The notes beneath the pieces were generated by a model. The model had not been told where the DNA came from. It saw only the letters and a list, made by a program, of their open reading frames with translations, and ran no database searches. Below are positions 24,776-36,639 of a stretch of 64,000 nt of DNA, piece after piece. The stretch spans positions 24,323,901-24,387,900 of the forward strand of contig CM038469.1 in assembly GCA_021464415.1 (NCBI GenBank), given 5' to 3'. The position numbers were made by a program, and so were the translations under genes. The DNA is from Lonicera japonica (lineage: Eukaryota > Streptophyta > Magnoliopsida > Dipsacales > Caprifoliaceae). How positions within the stretch are numbered: position 1 is the first letter of the stretch; each line of letters opens with the position of its first letter.

Positions 24776-25350
24776 CAGAGCAGCCGGTTTTTTTGTCCCC
24801 CTGTAAAAAGGGGAAAATGTCAATATTTTGGAAAGGTACGACGGATTTTGTTTTTTTGACAATGAAGTTGAAAAACTCATCTATTGATGAATTCTTCCAT
24901 ATTATATTCTCTACAGGTCAAACCAAAAGTTTTGGATCCGCTTTTGTATTTTATCCCCTTTGTGTAGAGGGTAATATATTTTACTAATTTTATTGGGACA
25001 AACGAAAACCTCTCAATATATCTATACACAAAAACATATATATATATATATATATATATGTTTATAAATATTATTCAACGACCTATTTTTTGCGTTACTG
25101 ATGTGGGATTAGAGAGAGATAAGCAGATAAGAATTTGACCTTTTATTATTAGATTATAGTTTCAGTTTAGTCATCATTTTACTCCCAGAGCAGGTGTTTT
25201 TATGTGATGTATGATCTTGTGTTCTGGCAAATTTTGGGTAATTTTGACTTTCGTTTTACCGCTTATTTATCGTATGTAGACTTTGGCCATCATCTTTTCT
25301 GAAATTAGACTTTTGACAATGCTTTTTTAACATTTTTCTGAAATTAGACA
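24776..25350 (+). other. GPA1 3' flank / probable 3' UTR
   Basis: No coding sequence. The first 250 bp after the GPA1 stop is likely 3' UTR, but a single poly(A) signal cannot be chosen among several AT-rich candidates. An AT microsatellite lies at about 25037-25059. Confidence 0.35.
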
Positions 25351-25359
25351 TTAATATCT

Positions 25360-25910
25360 CAAAGGGGATTGTGATGTCCACATCTAACTCCAACCATTTC
25401 TTCTTTTGTTACCAAACACATACCCGCGATCAACCGCTTGAAGCGCAACCCGTCACAGCCAAAATCGACACATAACATCCCGATCGATCTATGCCAAATC
25501 ACAGCCCCACGCACACCATTCACCACCACAATGCAATCCCCATCACAGCCACCATAGTTATTGAGCCACCATTCCACGGATTTAAATCGCCACTGATGTG
25601 GTGGATTTCTCACACGTCGCCATGAGGAATGGGTCTGAAGCCCAGCACCTGTGGCAAGGTAAGATAAGATAGCGTGGCTGGGTCACCCCACTCTACCTTT
25701 GTAACTGCCTCACCGTTCGAAGAATGAGTGAAGTAGCCTGTAGCAAGCAACCGATTTGTGATCCGTCCCTCGAGGATGCGGCTCAACCAAAGCAAGTTCG
25801 CCCGAAGGATTGTCGTTGGACTTTGGGACCACTAGAACAACGGTCCGAGACAGAAGAAAAAGGGCCCCCCCACCCCACCCCCCCCCCCCCCCCCCCCCAT
25901 CCACCCCACC
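25360..25910. other. GC-rich island of unknown origin
   Basis: This stretch is visibly richer in G and C than its surroundings and is open in several frames on both strands (for example 25359-25613 minus and 25724-26005 plus). None of the translations is recognised. It ends in a C run of 21 (25878-25898). It could be a captured gene fragment inside a transposon or the relic of a repeat. No function is proposed. Confidence 0.4.
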
Positions 25911-26097
25911 ATTCCACTCAACAAATATTTTTGCGCTTTTTTGGGGTTTCAAAATTTCCCTTTTGGACTGCCATAATTTTTTTTAAAAAAAGCAGTAACA
26001 AATAAATCTCAAGGACCAAAAGCCCATAATTTCGGAAATCTGACATAAATTGTTCTCGAGCGTTGTAAAACAAGGACATGGTGAAGTTTCATCTCAA

Positions 26098-26780
26098 CTA
26101 GGAATGGTCATTGAGTCCGATCGATTGCAAATCAAGTGTGGGTGCGGCGCCGATTTCCACCCAAGAAAATCAAAATTCATTAGTTAATTTTAATTTTTGA
26201 TTAGACAAGTATTTTTTTAGGGATTCAAAAAGAGTCCAAATTTTCTATTTTTTTTTAATTTAAATTGACTCTTTCTTTTTTTTTTTAAAATAAAAAAACA
26301 AGTGTTAACTTTTTACATATATATATATATGTATATATATTACGACAATAATCCACATAATCTTTCACGTTACTTTGAAATTTCAAAACTTATTGACTAA
26401 ATACCAAACACAATTCTTTCAAAGTCCAAAAACAAAAACAACAAAGAGAAACTCTCCAAACACGATCGACTCTTACTTCAAGTTTCATCTTCATCAAATT
26501 TCTTCTTACCACCACAAACCTTAGTTTTCTTGTTAGTACTATGAAACCGTATTTTTCTTGTCATCGGTATTGAAAACTTAAATTTCTTGACACCACTCAC
26601 CAATATAGTATTGTGACTATATGTAATTCTCAAACATGCAATCTAATTAATTAACTCAATTTTTATTTTTATTTTATTACCTCCCACCCCCACCCGCATC
26701 CTTTTTCTTTTTCGAAAATTCGCGAATCGCCCACCCGAATCAAGTCGCATTCGAATCCCGTGCCCACATCCGTGCTTCAT
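26098..26780. mobile_element. Possible decayed non-autonomous transposon
   Basis: The left side (GTGGGTGCGGCGCCGATTTC) and right side (CACCCGCATCC ... CCCGTGCCCACATCCG) carry inverted GGGTGCGG/CCGCACCC-type motifs common in plant MULE-like MITEs. No target-site duplication was identified. Weak. Confidence 0.25.
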
Positions 26781-27373
26781 AATATCTGAAAAATCTTCTT
26801 TAAACCTTACATTACACTTAAAAAATTTGCCTTCAATCCTGAAAACTTGGTGTCGGCCCTGTACCTCATTTATGTTCCTCCGCCAACCACCCCGTTGACA
26901 GAAATGCCAAAAATATTGGCCAAAGTCTAATTTAAATAATTTCCATGGCTGAAGTCAAAATCACAATAATATTGGAGGAGGTTGGTTAGGAACCCAAAAA
27001 TAAAAGCTGCCCGCCATTCCTGTGGACACAATTTTTCATTCCTGTGTTTGGAAAACATTTGAAAACAATATTTTAAACGTGTATTTTGAAATCAAATTGA
27101 TATGGTGGTGGTTGAGGCATTCCAAAAATTATTGTTTATCGTCAAATGTACTATTTCTCAAACATGGTGTACAATTTCTTTCAGCACGCATGTGTTGTGG
27201 TGATGAAAAACAACTCATAAAGGTGCCTTTAATGACCACTTTAATTATTATTAATTGTTTGGTAGTAATTTCTCACAAAAGAAAAATTGCTAATTAAGAG
27301 ATGTTTTTACTAATTTACTTATTTTACAATGAACATACTAAATGCTACTTTTAATTTCAATTGTGTAAGTTCT

Positions 27374-28098
27374 GAACCGGTTCTATGATTTGAGGGGTCT
27401 TGTGCGAAAATTTAAAATAAGACCCTTTCACATAATTTTGTATATAAATAGATCATAAAATTTATATTACTTTACAATACAAAAAACGTTGTACCTATTA
27501 ATTTTTTTTTATGATATTATTATGTTTACTTGTTTTTTAACTAGAAAAATACTATAATGACATCTTTAAACAAACCGTTTTAAAAATTGAGAGGGAAGAA
27601 AGAAGAAAGATGCACAAGAAAGAGACAAATAAATTGAGAAGTTGAAATATGTAAAATGGCAAAAGGAAAAAGAAAAAGAATTGTTTTTTTAAAGATATCT
27701 TTTGTTAAAAAAAACATTTAAACAAGAAAGAGAAAGAAGTTGGAAATATAAAATGGGAAAAAGAGATGAAGTGGAAAAGGTTAGGGAAGAGAAATTTTTT
27801 TTTTATCTTTTTGAATATAACATTTTTTTTAGGAAAAAAAGAGAGAAAGATGAAAATATATAACCGCAAAAATGGATGAAGTGGAGAGAGCTCAAACTTG
27901 AGTTGATGTAAAACTAAAAGTTAACTCATTTTCCAACTCATCAAAACTTCGTCATTTAAGTGTTTTATGTCTTTTTTTATTATTAAAAGATCACTACAAA
28001 TCGTGAATATACGGCTCCTAAAAATAATATGATTTTGCCTTATTTTAGTATTAGGCCTTGTGCGGTTGTCCAATCCGCACACCCTCACGATCTATCTT
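27374..28098. mobile_element. Candidate non-autonomous DNA transposon, copy in unit A
   Basis: The left end (GAACCGGTTCTATGATTTGAGGGG) and right end (CCGCACACCCTCACGATC) are better seen in unit B, where GACCGGTCCTATGATTTGAG is mirrored by CCCTCAAAACTGGTC. The interior GGCCTTGTGCGGTTG phrase is frequent in plant repeats. The interior is non-coding. It was inserted before the tandem duplication. Confidence 0.4.
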
Positions 28099-28791
28099 GT
28101 GTAAGTTATCTAGGTGGGTAAACATGAAATAATTTAAGAAATAATTTAGTTACATCGACAAAGTTGAAAATGAACTACTTATATGAAAAGTCAGAAAAAT
28201 AGATAAGTGGTATAATAAAATTTTTAACCTTTTCTTTTATTTTTTATTAAGAAAGTTTCTTACCCACCATCTGAAAATTGAATTGTGAAAAATACCGAAG
28301 CAGCAATAGAATACACAATCACTCACCTTAGTTTTCAACTTCTTAAAACAAATGTTTTTTTTATTTTTCGGTCATTTTTCAATGTTGTATCAAACAAACT
28401 ATAGAGTTTAATTTGGCCCACTAAAACGAGGATTCTGGTTTGAATTATTATCAATCAGTTTTATTGTTTGAAACAAGGTTGCTTTCCGGTATGAATAAAA
28501 GAACAAAATAGCAAAAAGAAGTAAATAATGAACCAAGTCTTTTTTGATGTTACACGTTTATTTTATTTAGAGAAATAAACATTTCATGTGCTTTTAGTAA
28601 TGCTTAGCTTTTTTTTTTTAAGGGCGATGATAATGACGGACATTTTATCTCTCATAAACAATCTACTTGTTACAAACACTCTCACTAAGTCACGTTTTTT
28701 TGTCACCAAAACCTTCTAAAAAGCCATCCCATTTATCAAGATTAATTAACATTAATTACTAATTAATTATTAATATTAAAAACAATTAATT

Positions 28792-28881
28792 TTTTTTTTT
28801 GATTCACCACAGGTGTTCGGGTCAGTTTTCGCGCACCTCGACTAATTCTCGCTCGCAGTTTGTGGCTGCCGCTGGCTAAGC
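28792..28881 (-). mobile_element. Truncated SINE, copy A only
   Basis: On the minus strand it carries ATTAGTCGAGGTGCGCGAAA, then ACTGACCCGAACACC, the 3' motif of the plant Au-like SINE family, followed by a poly-A tail (poly-T at 28792-28800). Target-site duplication ATTAATT lies at 28785-28791 and 28882-28888. Copy B keeps the empty site near 40171-40190. Confidence 0.75.
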
Positions 28882-29418
28882 ATTAATTATCAAAAATCAA
28901 ACATGTTCTCTCCTTTCTTACCTTCAACACATATTCCTTCGACTCCTTCGGTGACTTTCTGAAGACAATTGCTGCAATTTTTTGTATTTGTTTGTCACCA
29001 CTACCTTTCTATGAAACACCACCTCAACTTTGATCCAAGCTTTGTTTTCGATGATTTCTTGATTTTTGGAAGGGGAATGAAGAAATGCCGAGAGAGTAAT
29101 GTTTGCTTTGGGTGAGAATTGCTTGGATTAATTTGTTAATTGTTGGATTAATATTCTTAACCATTAGCTAAACGATTAAAACAAGGGAGTGTTTATGATA
29201 CATTAACAAGGTGTTGAGTCGTGATTTGAAGCATTTTATTCTAAGGTATTTGTGACAAATAAAATAGGGTGCTAATATTTACACTCCACAAAATACTTGA
29301 TAAAACTCCCACCTTTTAATTCAATTTTTGGGAACCGAGAGGTGCGTGTTACTCAATTCTTAAGTTCTGAGTATAAGTTTCACAATGCCTTTCTCGGCCC
29401 TTACGTTCTATGTATATA

Positions 29419-29938
29419 GGCAAACCTGACAACTAGTCTTGTCGGTTTGGTTTTGTGTCGAGTTTGGGTGGCACACTACTAAAACCAAACATGACCCGTT
29501 AGCTTAACGGGTGGAATTTTAAAACAAGAAAACTATTCGTTAGATTAACGGGTCACCTGACATAACGCATTTCACCCGTTAAGCAATCGGGTGAATTCGG
29601 GTGACTCGAACCCGCTGACCCCGTTTCACCCGTTAAAACATGTTAAATTCTTTACAATATTCTTCAACCATTAAGTTATTTAATATACTATTATATATAT
29701 ATATATATATATATATATCTTATTAACGGGTTATTAGGTTTATCGGGTGGACTCGACACGAAACAACCCAAAACATTAACGGGTCTTAACGGGTCAATGC
29801 CAACCTATTTGTTAGTTTGTCATATCTTATTGGGTTAATCCGATAATGATTCGAACCCAATAAAAGTCTACCCATTAAGTGATAATTTTGTGTCGGATTA
29901 TTTCATGTTATCATATCATGTCTAATTTTGTCAAATCT
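29419..29938. mobile_element. Non-autonomous element with repeated AACGGGT motif, copy A only
   Basis: Absent from copy B near 40792-40810. The interior contains several TTAACGGGT and ACCCGTTA motifs in both orientations and an AT microsatellite (29690-29717). Imperfect terminal resemblance and TATATA-like flanks suggest a DNA transposon insertion. Superfamily not certain. Confidence 0.5.
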
Positions 29939-30174
29939 ATATAAATTTATACTCAACCTTTAAAAATAAAAGATAAACACTTTATTCAATTATTAAAAAT
30001 CAAATAAAAATAAGATAAGCATTTTGTGCTGTATAAATATTACCATCCATAATATAAATCTCAATACCACCACTCTTTTTTAAAGTTATTGTACTGTTCA
30101 ATTAAATAGAAGCCTCGTGTCCTTTGGGAAAAGAAGATTTTCATATCTTTGACCAAATAAGGCTTAGAGTAGAC

Positions 30175-30240
30175 CTAGCTAAAATCAAACTATTCCAATT
30201 CAGTGCCTTAGCTAAAATCAAACTATTCCAATTCAGTGCC
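30175..30240 (+). repeat. Tandem 33-bp duplication
   Basis: The block TAGCTAAAATCAAACTATTC, continuing to CCAATTCAGTGCC, occurs twice in direct tandem. Copy B has one version near 41040-41070. Confidence 0.85.
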
Positions 30241-30251
30241 TTTCACATCAC

Positions 30252-30414
30252 CTTTTCTTTTCTTTTTTTTTTTTTTTTTTTTAACACATCAAATTTTCTT
30301 ACACCTAAGAAAAATGGGGAAAAAGGAGCTGCATACCGCAACCGGTGAGAGTCGAACTCCGATTGTCCGGGAGTTCGGGAGAAGGGCTTACCACTGGGCC
30401 ACCTCCTCCGCCCG
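30252..30414 (-). mobile_element. Full tRNA-derived SINE with 12-bp target-site duplication, copy A only
   Basis: On the minus strand, GTGGCCCAGTGGTAAG (A box, about 30387-30402) and GAGTTCGACTCTC (B box, about 30348-30360) form an RNA polymerase III internal promoter. The tail is poly-A (poly-T on +, about 30262-30282). CTTTCACATCAC flanks both sides (30240-30251 and 30415-30426). Copy B has the unoccupied site at about 41069-41088. Confidence 0.9.
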
Positions 30415-32814
30415 CTTTCACATCACTAATCTGCTACTTCTGCTTACGCAATTAATTATTTTTTAATGGTCGATCGGCTAAACTAGATTAGTCGACATGC
30501 ATTTAATTTCATTAAATTCCTCCACCAGTCAGGTTTAAAGATAAATTATTCATGCCGACAACTAATTTATTATGTGAGATTTGTAATATCAAAAACTATA
30601 TAAGTGAAAATGATATGGAAAGCCTTTTAAGGCAAAATTCAAAATTCGCAGCTCATGGATGGAGAAGGTTTTTTAAGGCAAAACGTGCTAATAATTGTTT
30701 CGGTGTAAAATGAGTGGCATGTATCTGTCTCACGTTGGATGAGTAATTTTGTTTGTTTAAGTTTTGTAAGTTAAATGATTAGTTATCTATATTCTTAGAT
30801 TGATTATCACTCTTTTCGAGAACACAATGCTGATTTGAGAAGTATTTATATTATATATTTTTAAAGTTGTACATTATTTTAGCAATAAAGATATATAATT
30901 ACTTTGACAATAATATCATTCAAAAAAATTCTTTCAATATGGTGTCGTACAAGTAGCGTAACAACTCAAGTTTGTAGGTTAAGAGATTGTATCAAAAAAT
31001 TAGTTATGTGTTATTTGACAAATATACAGAGAGCCCAACAGATGTTATTAAATTTTCCTATTACAATTTTCAAAAATATTTCTAACGAAATTACGGAAAA
31101 GAAAATGACATATGTATTAACTTAAAGTAATCATTAAATTAAGAGTTTAAATGACGAGTTTAGTGAGTTGCTTATTACGTGGATCTAGTTAGAACAATAA
31201 TAAACGAACTTTTAACACATTATTTGAACTATATATTAGGCTTTAAACAAGTTAGAAAAGATAGCAAAAATAATTAATTTTGTGAGAAGTTTGATAATAA
31301 TGAATAATGTAGTGAGATATTCTCTTACTTTTTTTTCTTTTTTCATGGAATAAAATATTTTGTATTAATATAAAGAAAACAAATTTCACAAAAAATAAAA
31401 AAGAATGTACTACGTTTAGTCATAAAATAAACATGAGATAAGATAGAAAGCTTTTTATCATATCAAAATCAACTTATTTTTAACTTATCACAAAAATCAA
31501 TTATTTTTATTATCATTTTTTATCTTATTATTAAAGGATTGCTATTGAGATACGTACATCAAAACACTTTATAACACTTTAACATTGATTTAACTCCTAA
31601 AGACTGAGTATGTTCACATATACTAAGTTCTTAGAAGCCGAGTAAATAGAATATTGTATAAATATTTTGATATATATCAATAGCAACTCTTTGATTAGAC
31701 GCAACCTTAAATTTATTATTTAAATTGGTGTATTATTTTATCACTAAAAGAAAAAAAAAAGTGGGGCTGTAGGGGTGGGGACCATATGGACTAGGACATT
31801 AGCATGTGTGGTGGGAGTGTAAATGGGCGATCCATGTCTTCACGCATTTCAATAACAAATTTGGCAGCAAAAATAAGGTTTTCCAAGTGGCTAGTCAATT
31901 TGTACAAAAAAGGAGAAAGAAAGTGACTTGTCTTTTCTATCTTGGTATTTTTGTTATTTCTCTAATTGGCAAGTTAGGAACTTAGGATTTGTTTCATTTG
32001 CCAAAACAATAGAGTTAGGTTTTTTAGTTCGGTGTTTTTTAGGTTCGTGATTTATTGCTTTTTAAAAAGGAAAAATATTGTGATCCGGATACTATAAGTT
32101 AGCAAATTTTGTTACTGTATATCACATTAGGCTCCATTTTGTGGGTGTGTCTGGTGAATACCCGTACAAGGTTCAATATTACAATGAAGTTCAATTTTAT
32201 TATATTTTAGGGCCTTGTATTCAAATTTTGTAATGATCTTTTAATAATAATAGGGGCAAAAATTCATACTGGTTTTTAGATGAGTTGAAAAAGGTGTTTT
32301 CTTAAAATTATATAAACTCATGTAAGAATGGCAAAAATACCCGCGGTTCTCAAACTGATCGTGAGGGTGAGTATGGAGACAACTAATCGGGGCCGAGTTC
32401 GGGTTGGCAATTTTTAAAATTAGATGGGTTAGGGTATGGGAGTTTTCATCCCATACCCCAATATACATAATTTTGTAATTTTATTACTTTGTGCTTATAC
32501 GTATGTGTACATAAATATGTATATAAAATAAGTTCATTGTTTAAAGTATATATATGATTTCATTTATATATATAACATTATTTGTATCTGTTTCTTCTCT
32601 TCTTCTTGATTTATATTTATGTTTTTTTGTTTTCTAAAATAAATAAATTATCGGGGAATTCTTGAAGGGACCTGTTACCCGGCGGGAATGGGGATCACCC
32701 GATACTCAAAATCAAGGATGGAGGTGGGAATGTGGATGGTTAATTTTTGGTAGCGGGAACGGGGATGGAAGTCGTAAACCTGACCCCCTTGCCATCCCTA
32801 AACCCATGTGAACC

Positions 32815-33010
32815 ACATACAAAGAGTGGCCTAGTGGATGGCAACACTGGGATCATCTTTGTGTTTGACAAGGAGAGAGAGAACTCTCTTGCTTGAATCT
32901 CGGCAACTACAAAAACTCTTGGTGGCTAGTACGTGTTTGTACTTTCATGCGAGCGAGGATTAGTCAAGTTGCGCAAAAATTAACCCTAGCATCTCTTAAG
33001 AAACCAAAAG
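32815..33010 (+). mobile_element. SINE, unit A (shared with B)
   Basis: AGTGGCCTAGTGG (A-box-like, about 32825-32837), CTTGAATCTC (B-box-like), then GAGGATTAGTCAAGTTGCGC and a GACCC-type motif. These match the order of plant Au-type SINEs. The equivalent at 44215-44420 shows that insertion predates the duplication. Confidence 0.7.
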
Positions 33011-33386
33011 TTCTTTTTAACATCTTATATTTCAACTTCTTTTTATTTTGTTTCCTTTTCTCACTTTATATTTTCAACCTCTCTCTCCCTTTTCGATTTT
33101 TTAACAAAAGTTATTTTGAAAAAGATAATTCTTTGTTGCTCCCATTTTTTCATTTTATATTTCCAACTTCTCTCTCTTTGCAAAAAAAATATCTTGGAAA
33201 AGGTAATTCTTTCAATGCCCAGTTTTGATTGCGCCTCTTCTCGCCCAATTCAGATTTGTTGACTTCCTCAAATGAGGTTAATATAACCCTCTATTTTAAT
33301 TGGTCAATGCATTTAAGTAATAAATGAATAATTGTTATAAGTTCATGTTATTCTAATGCACACCAATTAGGATGAAAGTCATGTTA

Positions 33387-33775
33387 GAGCATCTCCAACA
33401 TATTTTTCGAAGTGTAAAAAATTTGAAGAACCATGTAAGCAAAATGAGATCTAAGAGAAATAGTAAAAGAAACTCTTCAATTTGAAGAGGCTTTTCTCTC
33501 TTCAAATTTGAAGAGTAGCTACTCACTCTTCAAATTATTATTTTTTTATTTTAAATATTAGTGTTTATTGTTTTATTCAATGTGATTTCGCACCAAATTA
33601 ATAAATTCTCTCTTTTTCTCAAATCAAAAGTGGAGAAATATTAAATTAATCAGATTTGAATAGCCTTTTGGAGGTACTAGAAAATCTATTACAAAATTTA
33701 CTATTCAAAAGGACACATAGATCCACAAAGTACAAATTTAAAGAATAGCTTATAAAGAGTCCGGTAGATATGCTC
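33387..33775. mobile_element. Tourist-like MITE, unit A
   Basis: Flanked by TTA on both sides (33384-33386 and 33776-33778). The ends GAGCATCTCCAACAT and ATATGCTC are imperfect inverted repeats. The GAGCATCTCCAA terminus with a 3-bp TTA duplication is typical of PIF/Harbinger-derived MITEs. The same insertion in unit B has been split by later insertions. Confidence 0.75.
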
Positions 33776-35574
33776 TTATCTATCACTTAAAAGAGGATCA
33801 ATAAATTTAAACTCATTTCTCCTCCGTAGTCATTTAAAGAATCATATTGAAATTTTCTTCTCTCTCTTCAAATTAACTGCTGCTCAATCCCTATTTATCC
33901 GACTCTATTTTCCTCACACCTCTCTATGTATAATATCTCTCTCCAAGACTTTACAAACAATAAATCCAAAAAAAAGGAGACCTAATTAATCATTACAACC
34001 TGATCAATTTGGTTTGTTGTTTTTGGTCGATTATATTTTAAATTTTTGCACGAGTCCCTCAAATCATATAATCGACCGTGAGTTATGTATATTTTAGTGT
34101 AATTCACAAATACGGTTAGCTATATGGTTAATGTGATCAAATTAATTGATGGATAGTATGAAAAAACTTTGTGTTGGAAAAGAATAAGCTTTATAATCTT
34201 TAGTGAATCATCCATATGGCGTACAGGTGGACCGGCTCATAAGTTGTAATCTTTTTCAATTAAATAATTAAGACCACGGTATGAAAGGGACACAAATGAT
34301 AAAGTAACATTAAAAAATAAATAAAAAGGGGATTTCATATGTCAATAATTTAGAGAGGATAAAACCGGTGAGTTAACTGCCCATTTAAATTTGGGTAGTC
34401 TTATATTTGAATTTCATCCGAGGGATTTGGCTTTTCTATATTATTCTTTCAATTTAATTCTGTTTAAGGGAATTTAATTAAAGAGTTAAATAGATAAAAA
34501 AATTTATGAAATTTAGTAGAGATGATGTATAGTGAGTAGATACTTTTCACAAAATTTCATTAAGAAATTTAAACTGGGTGTTGTAAAAATTTGATGCATT
34601 TATTCATTTTCGACTATTCAAATTTTAGATTATCATCTTACTCATTTTTAAATTGAATCTTCTAATGAAATTTTGTAAAGATGGTCTACTAAGAGATCAC
34701 CTCCATCAAGTTTTATAAAAATATTCAACCGTTTAATTTTTGAACTAGACCCCTTTAGACGGAATTGGGCTGAAAAATAATAGAGAAGAGCCAAGTCTTC
34801 AACTAAGCTGAAGAATTTTTTAATTATTTGTAGTCAAAAAAGAAATTTAGCCTTTTTTTTGAAAAAAAGAAAAAGAAAAAAAGAGAGGATAAGTTGGTAA
34901 ATAATTTAAATTGGAAATTAAATGAACGTGAACGAGAAAGGCGGTCCGACACAGAGAATAGAGGAATCCAGACCACTACACACCCGGAACAACATTTCAC
35001 AACATCTAACAAAAAAGGGAGAAAAAACATAGGATAAATTCTTGTATAGAGAGAGTATTTTTGCGCAATATCCATTTTGTGTAAAATCGTATGTGTTACA
35101 GAGTTTTACGCATAAATTATATATATATATATTTATTTATTTTGTGCTTGTAAGTGGTATTCATGTGTACAATTTAAATAGTCCAATAAAAATCACATAA
35201 ATTGAATGAATAATTTTGTATACATTTTTGTATACATAATTTTATAGTCACAATGGATCTTATATTGTAACTTTTGATGAGTAAATTTCAAATATATAAA
35301 TTCTATTAAACTATTTTTTAGATTTTTAGTTAAAGTTTTTCTGAAAAAATAAGGAGAGAAAAAGATGACATTGGGTTTGCATTTTACACAACCTTTTTAT
35401 ATAAATCTTATGTGTCAAATTTTTTTAAAAGACTATTAGTGACCATTTTTCACAAAACTTATAAATTTACATAAATCAAAATTATATAACACTGGTGGAG
35501 AGGCTCGAAATATGGGTTTAAATTGTCAACAAACTTGTATTTGGTTAATATCTTTGTGTTTTTGTAATAAGAAG

Positions 35575-36308
35575 TAGGGGTGTTAAAGTCAATCCGAAAA
35601 TCGACCGATCTAACCGAATCGATCCGGATTGATCAGCAAAACCCCGAACCGAAAAAAAACCGAAACAAAAAATAAGAAAACCGAACCAAAACCGAAAAGT
35701 TTGGTTTAGGTTTGGGGCAAGCTAGTTTAAAACCGAACTAAACCGAACCGAATTATGTATAAGAAAAAAATGTTAATATATACTCTAAGGACACACGTTA
35801 ATTATACTATAATACAAAAAATATGACCTTTTATAAGAATATATTTTTTATTAATTGCATATTATGATAATCTTAAAAAAATAGTCATTAACGTGCGCCT
35901 TTATTATTTAATTAATTGCACAATGCTAAGATTTTTTTTTATTACATACATGATAGAAAGATAATTCATCATTTTATTTAATGTGTTTCATTCTTATAAA
36001 TGTACAAATAAAATTGTAATTAAATAGAAAACGTGGTATTTATATGTTGCTCCTTGTTTTTAAAAAATTATGACTTTAATTTGAATATGAATCAGTCTTA
36101 CATTACTATTAGAATTACATTTTATGTTAAATTGATTTAAAAAAAAATATGTCAAAATCGAACCGAAACTGAACCGAAAAATTTAGTTCGAGTTTGGGTT
36201 TTGAAAATTTAGAAATCGAAACTGAACCAAACTGAAACCAAAATTTTATATTTGATTTAGGTTTAGAGTACTTTACTTTCTACCCTGACCGAAACTAAAA
36301 ACACCCCT
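35575..36308. mobile_element. MULE-type non-autonomous element with 9-bp target-site duplication, copy A only
   Basis: AATAAGAAG flanks both ends (35566-35574 and 36309-36317), the 9-bp duplication length typical of Mutator. The ends are TAGGGGTGTT and AACACCCCT in inverted orientation. Interior near both ends is rich in AACCGAA and CCGAAAC phrases. Copy B retains the empty site at about 48521-48535. Confidence 0.85.
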
Positions 36309-36629
36309 AATAAGAAGTTACACGTTCGACACACATAGACATGAGATAAATCTCTTTATTATATCTATATACTCTAATCATTGTAAACCATGCGTTTATA
36401 ATATAGAAAACGAAAAGTTTTATACCGATTACTTTTCACTTTTGAACCATAGATGCTCTTAGACATCTTTTAGCCAAAATTTCAACAACGTTTTTTGTGG
36501 TTTTGCAAAATACCGAAGACTTCTATTTTATTTTTACGCGTTATGTTAGAAATATTCCTTATTCAAACAATAGTACTAGTCTACCTTTAAATAATTTTTT
36601 CAACCACAAAACACGCAACTCCCAAACCA

Positions 36630-36639
36630 CCCCCCCCCC
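36630..36639 (+). repeat. Poly-C tract (10) in unit A
   Basis: A C run of 10 at a position that is 29 C long in unit B (48843-48871). Confidence 0.9.

Noticed and set aside
27022..27297. 91-codon frame, and its 72-codon partner at 38378-38596
   Set aside because: The two are the same repeated DNA. They match no known protein, and the differences include changes expected of non-coding sequence. Treated as chance frames.
30330..30414. Possible tRNA gene
   Set aside because: A and B boxes are present, but poly-A, a target-site duplication and the empty site in unit B show it is a SINE; no cloverleaf was found.
32583..33240. 111-codon plus frame 32893-33228
   Set aside because: Overlaps the SINE and its T-rich flank; no homology and no matching frame in unit B.
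34824..35075. 83-codon minus frame with hydrophobic start
   Set aside because: Low-complexity, lysine/phenylalanine-rich; in unit B the corresponding open frame is on the other strand. No support for a gene.
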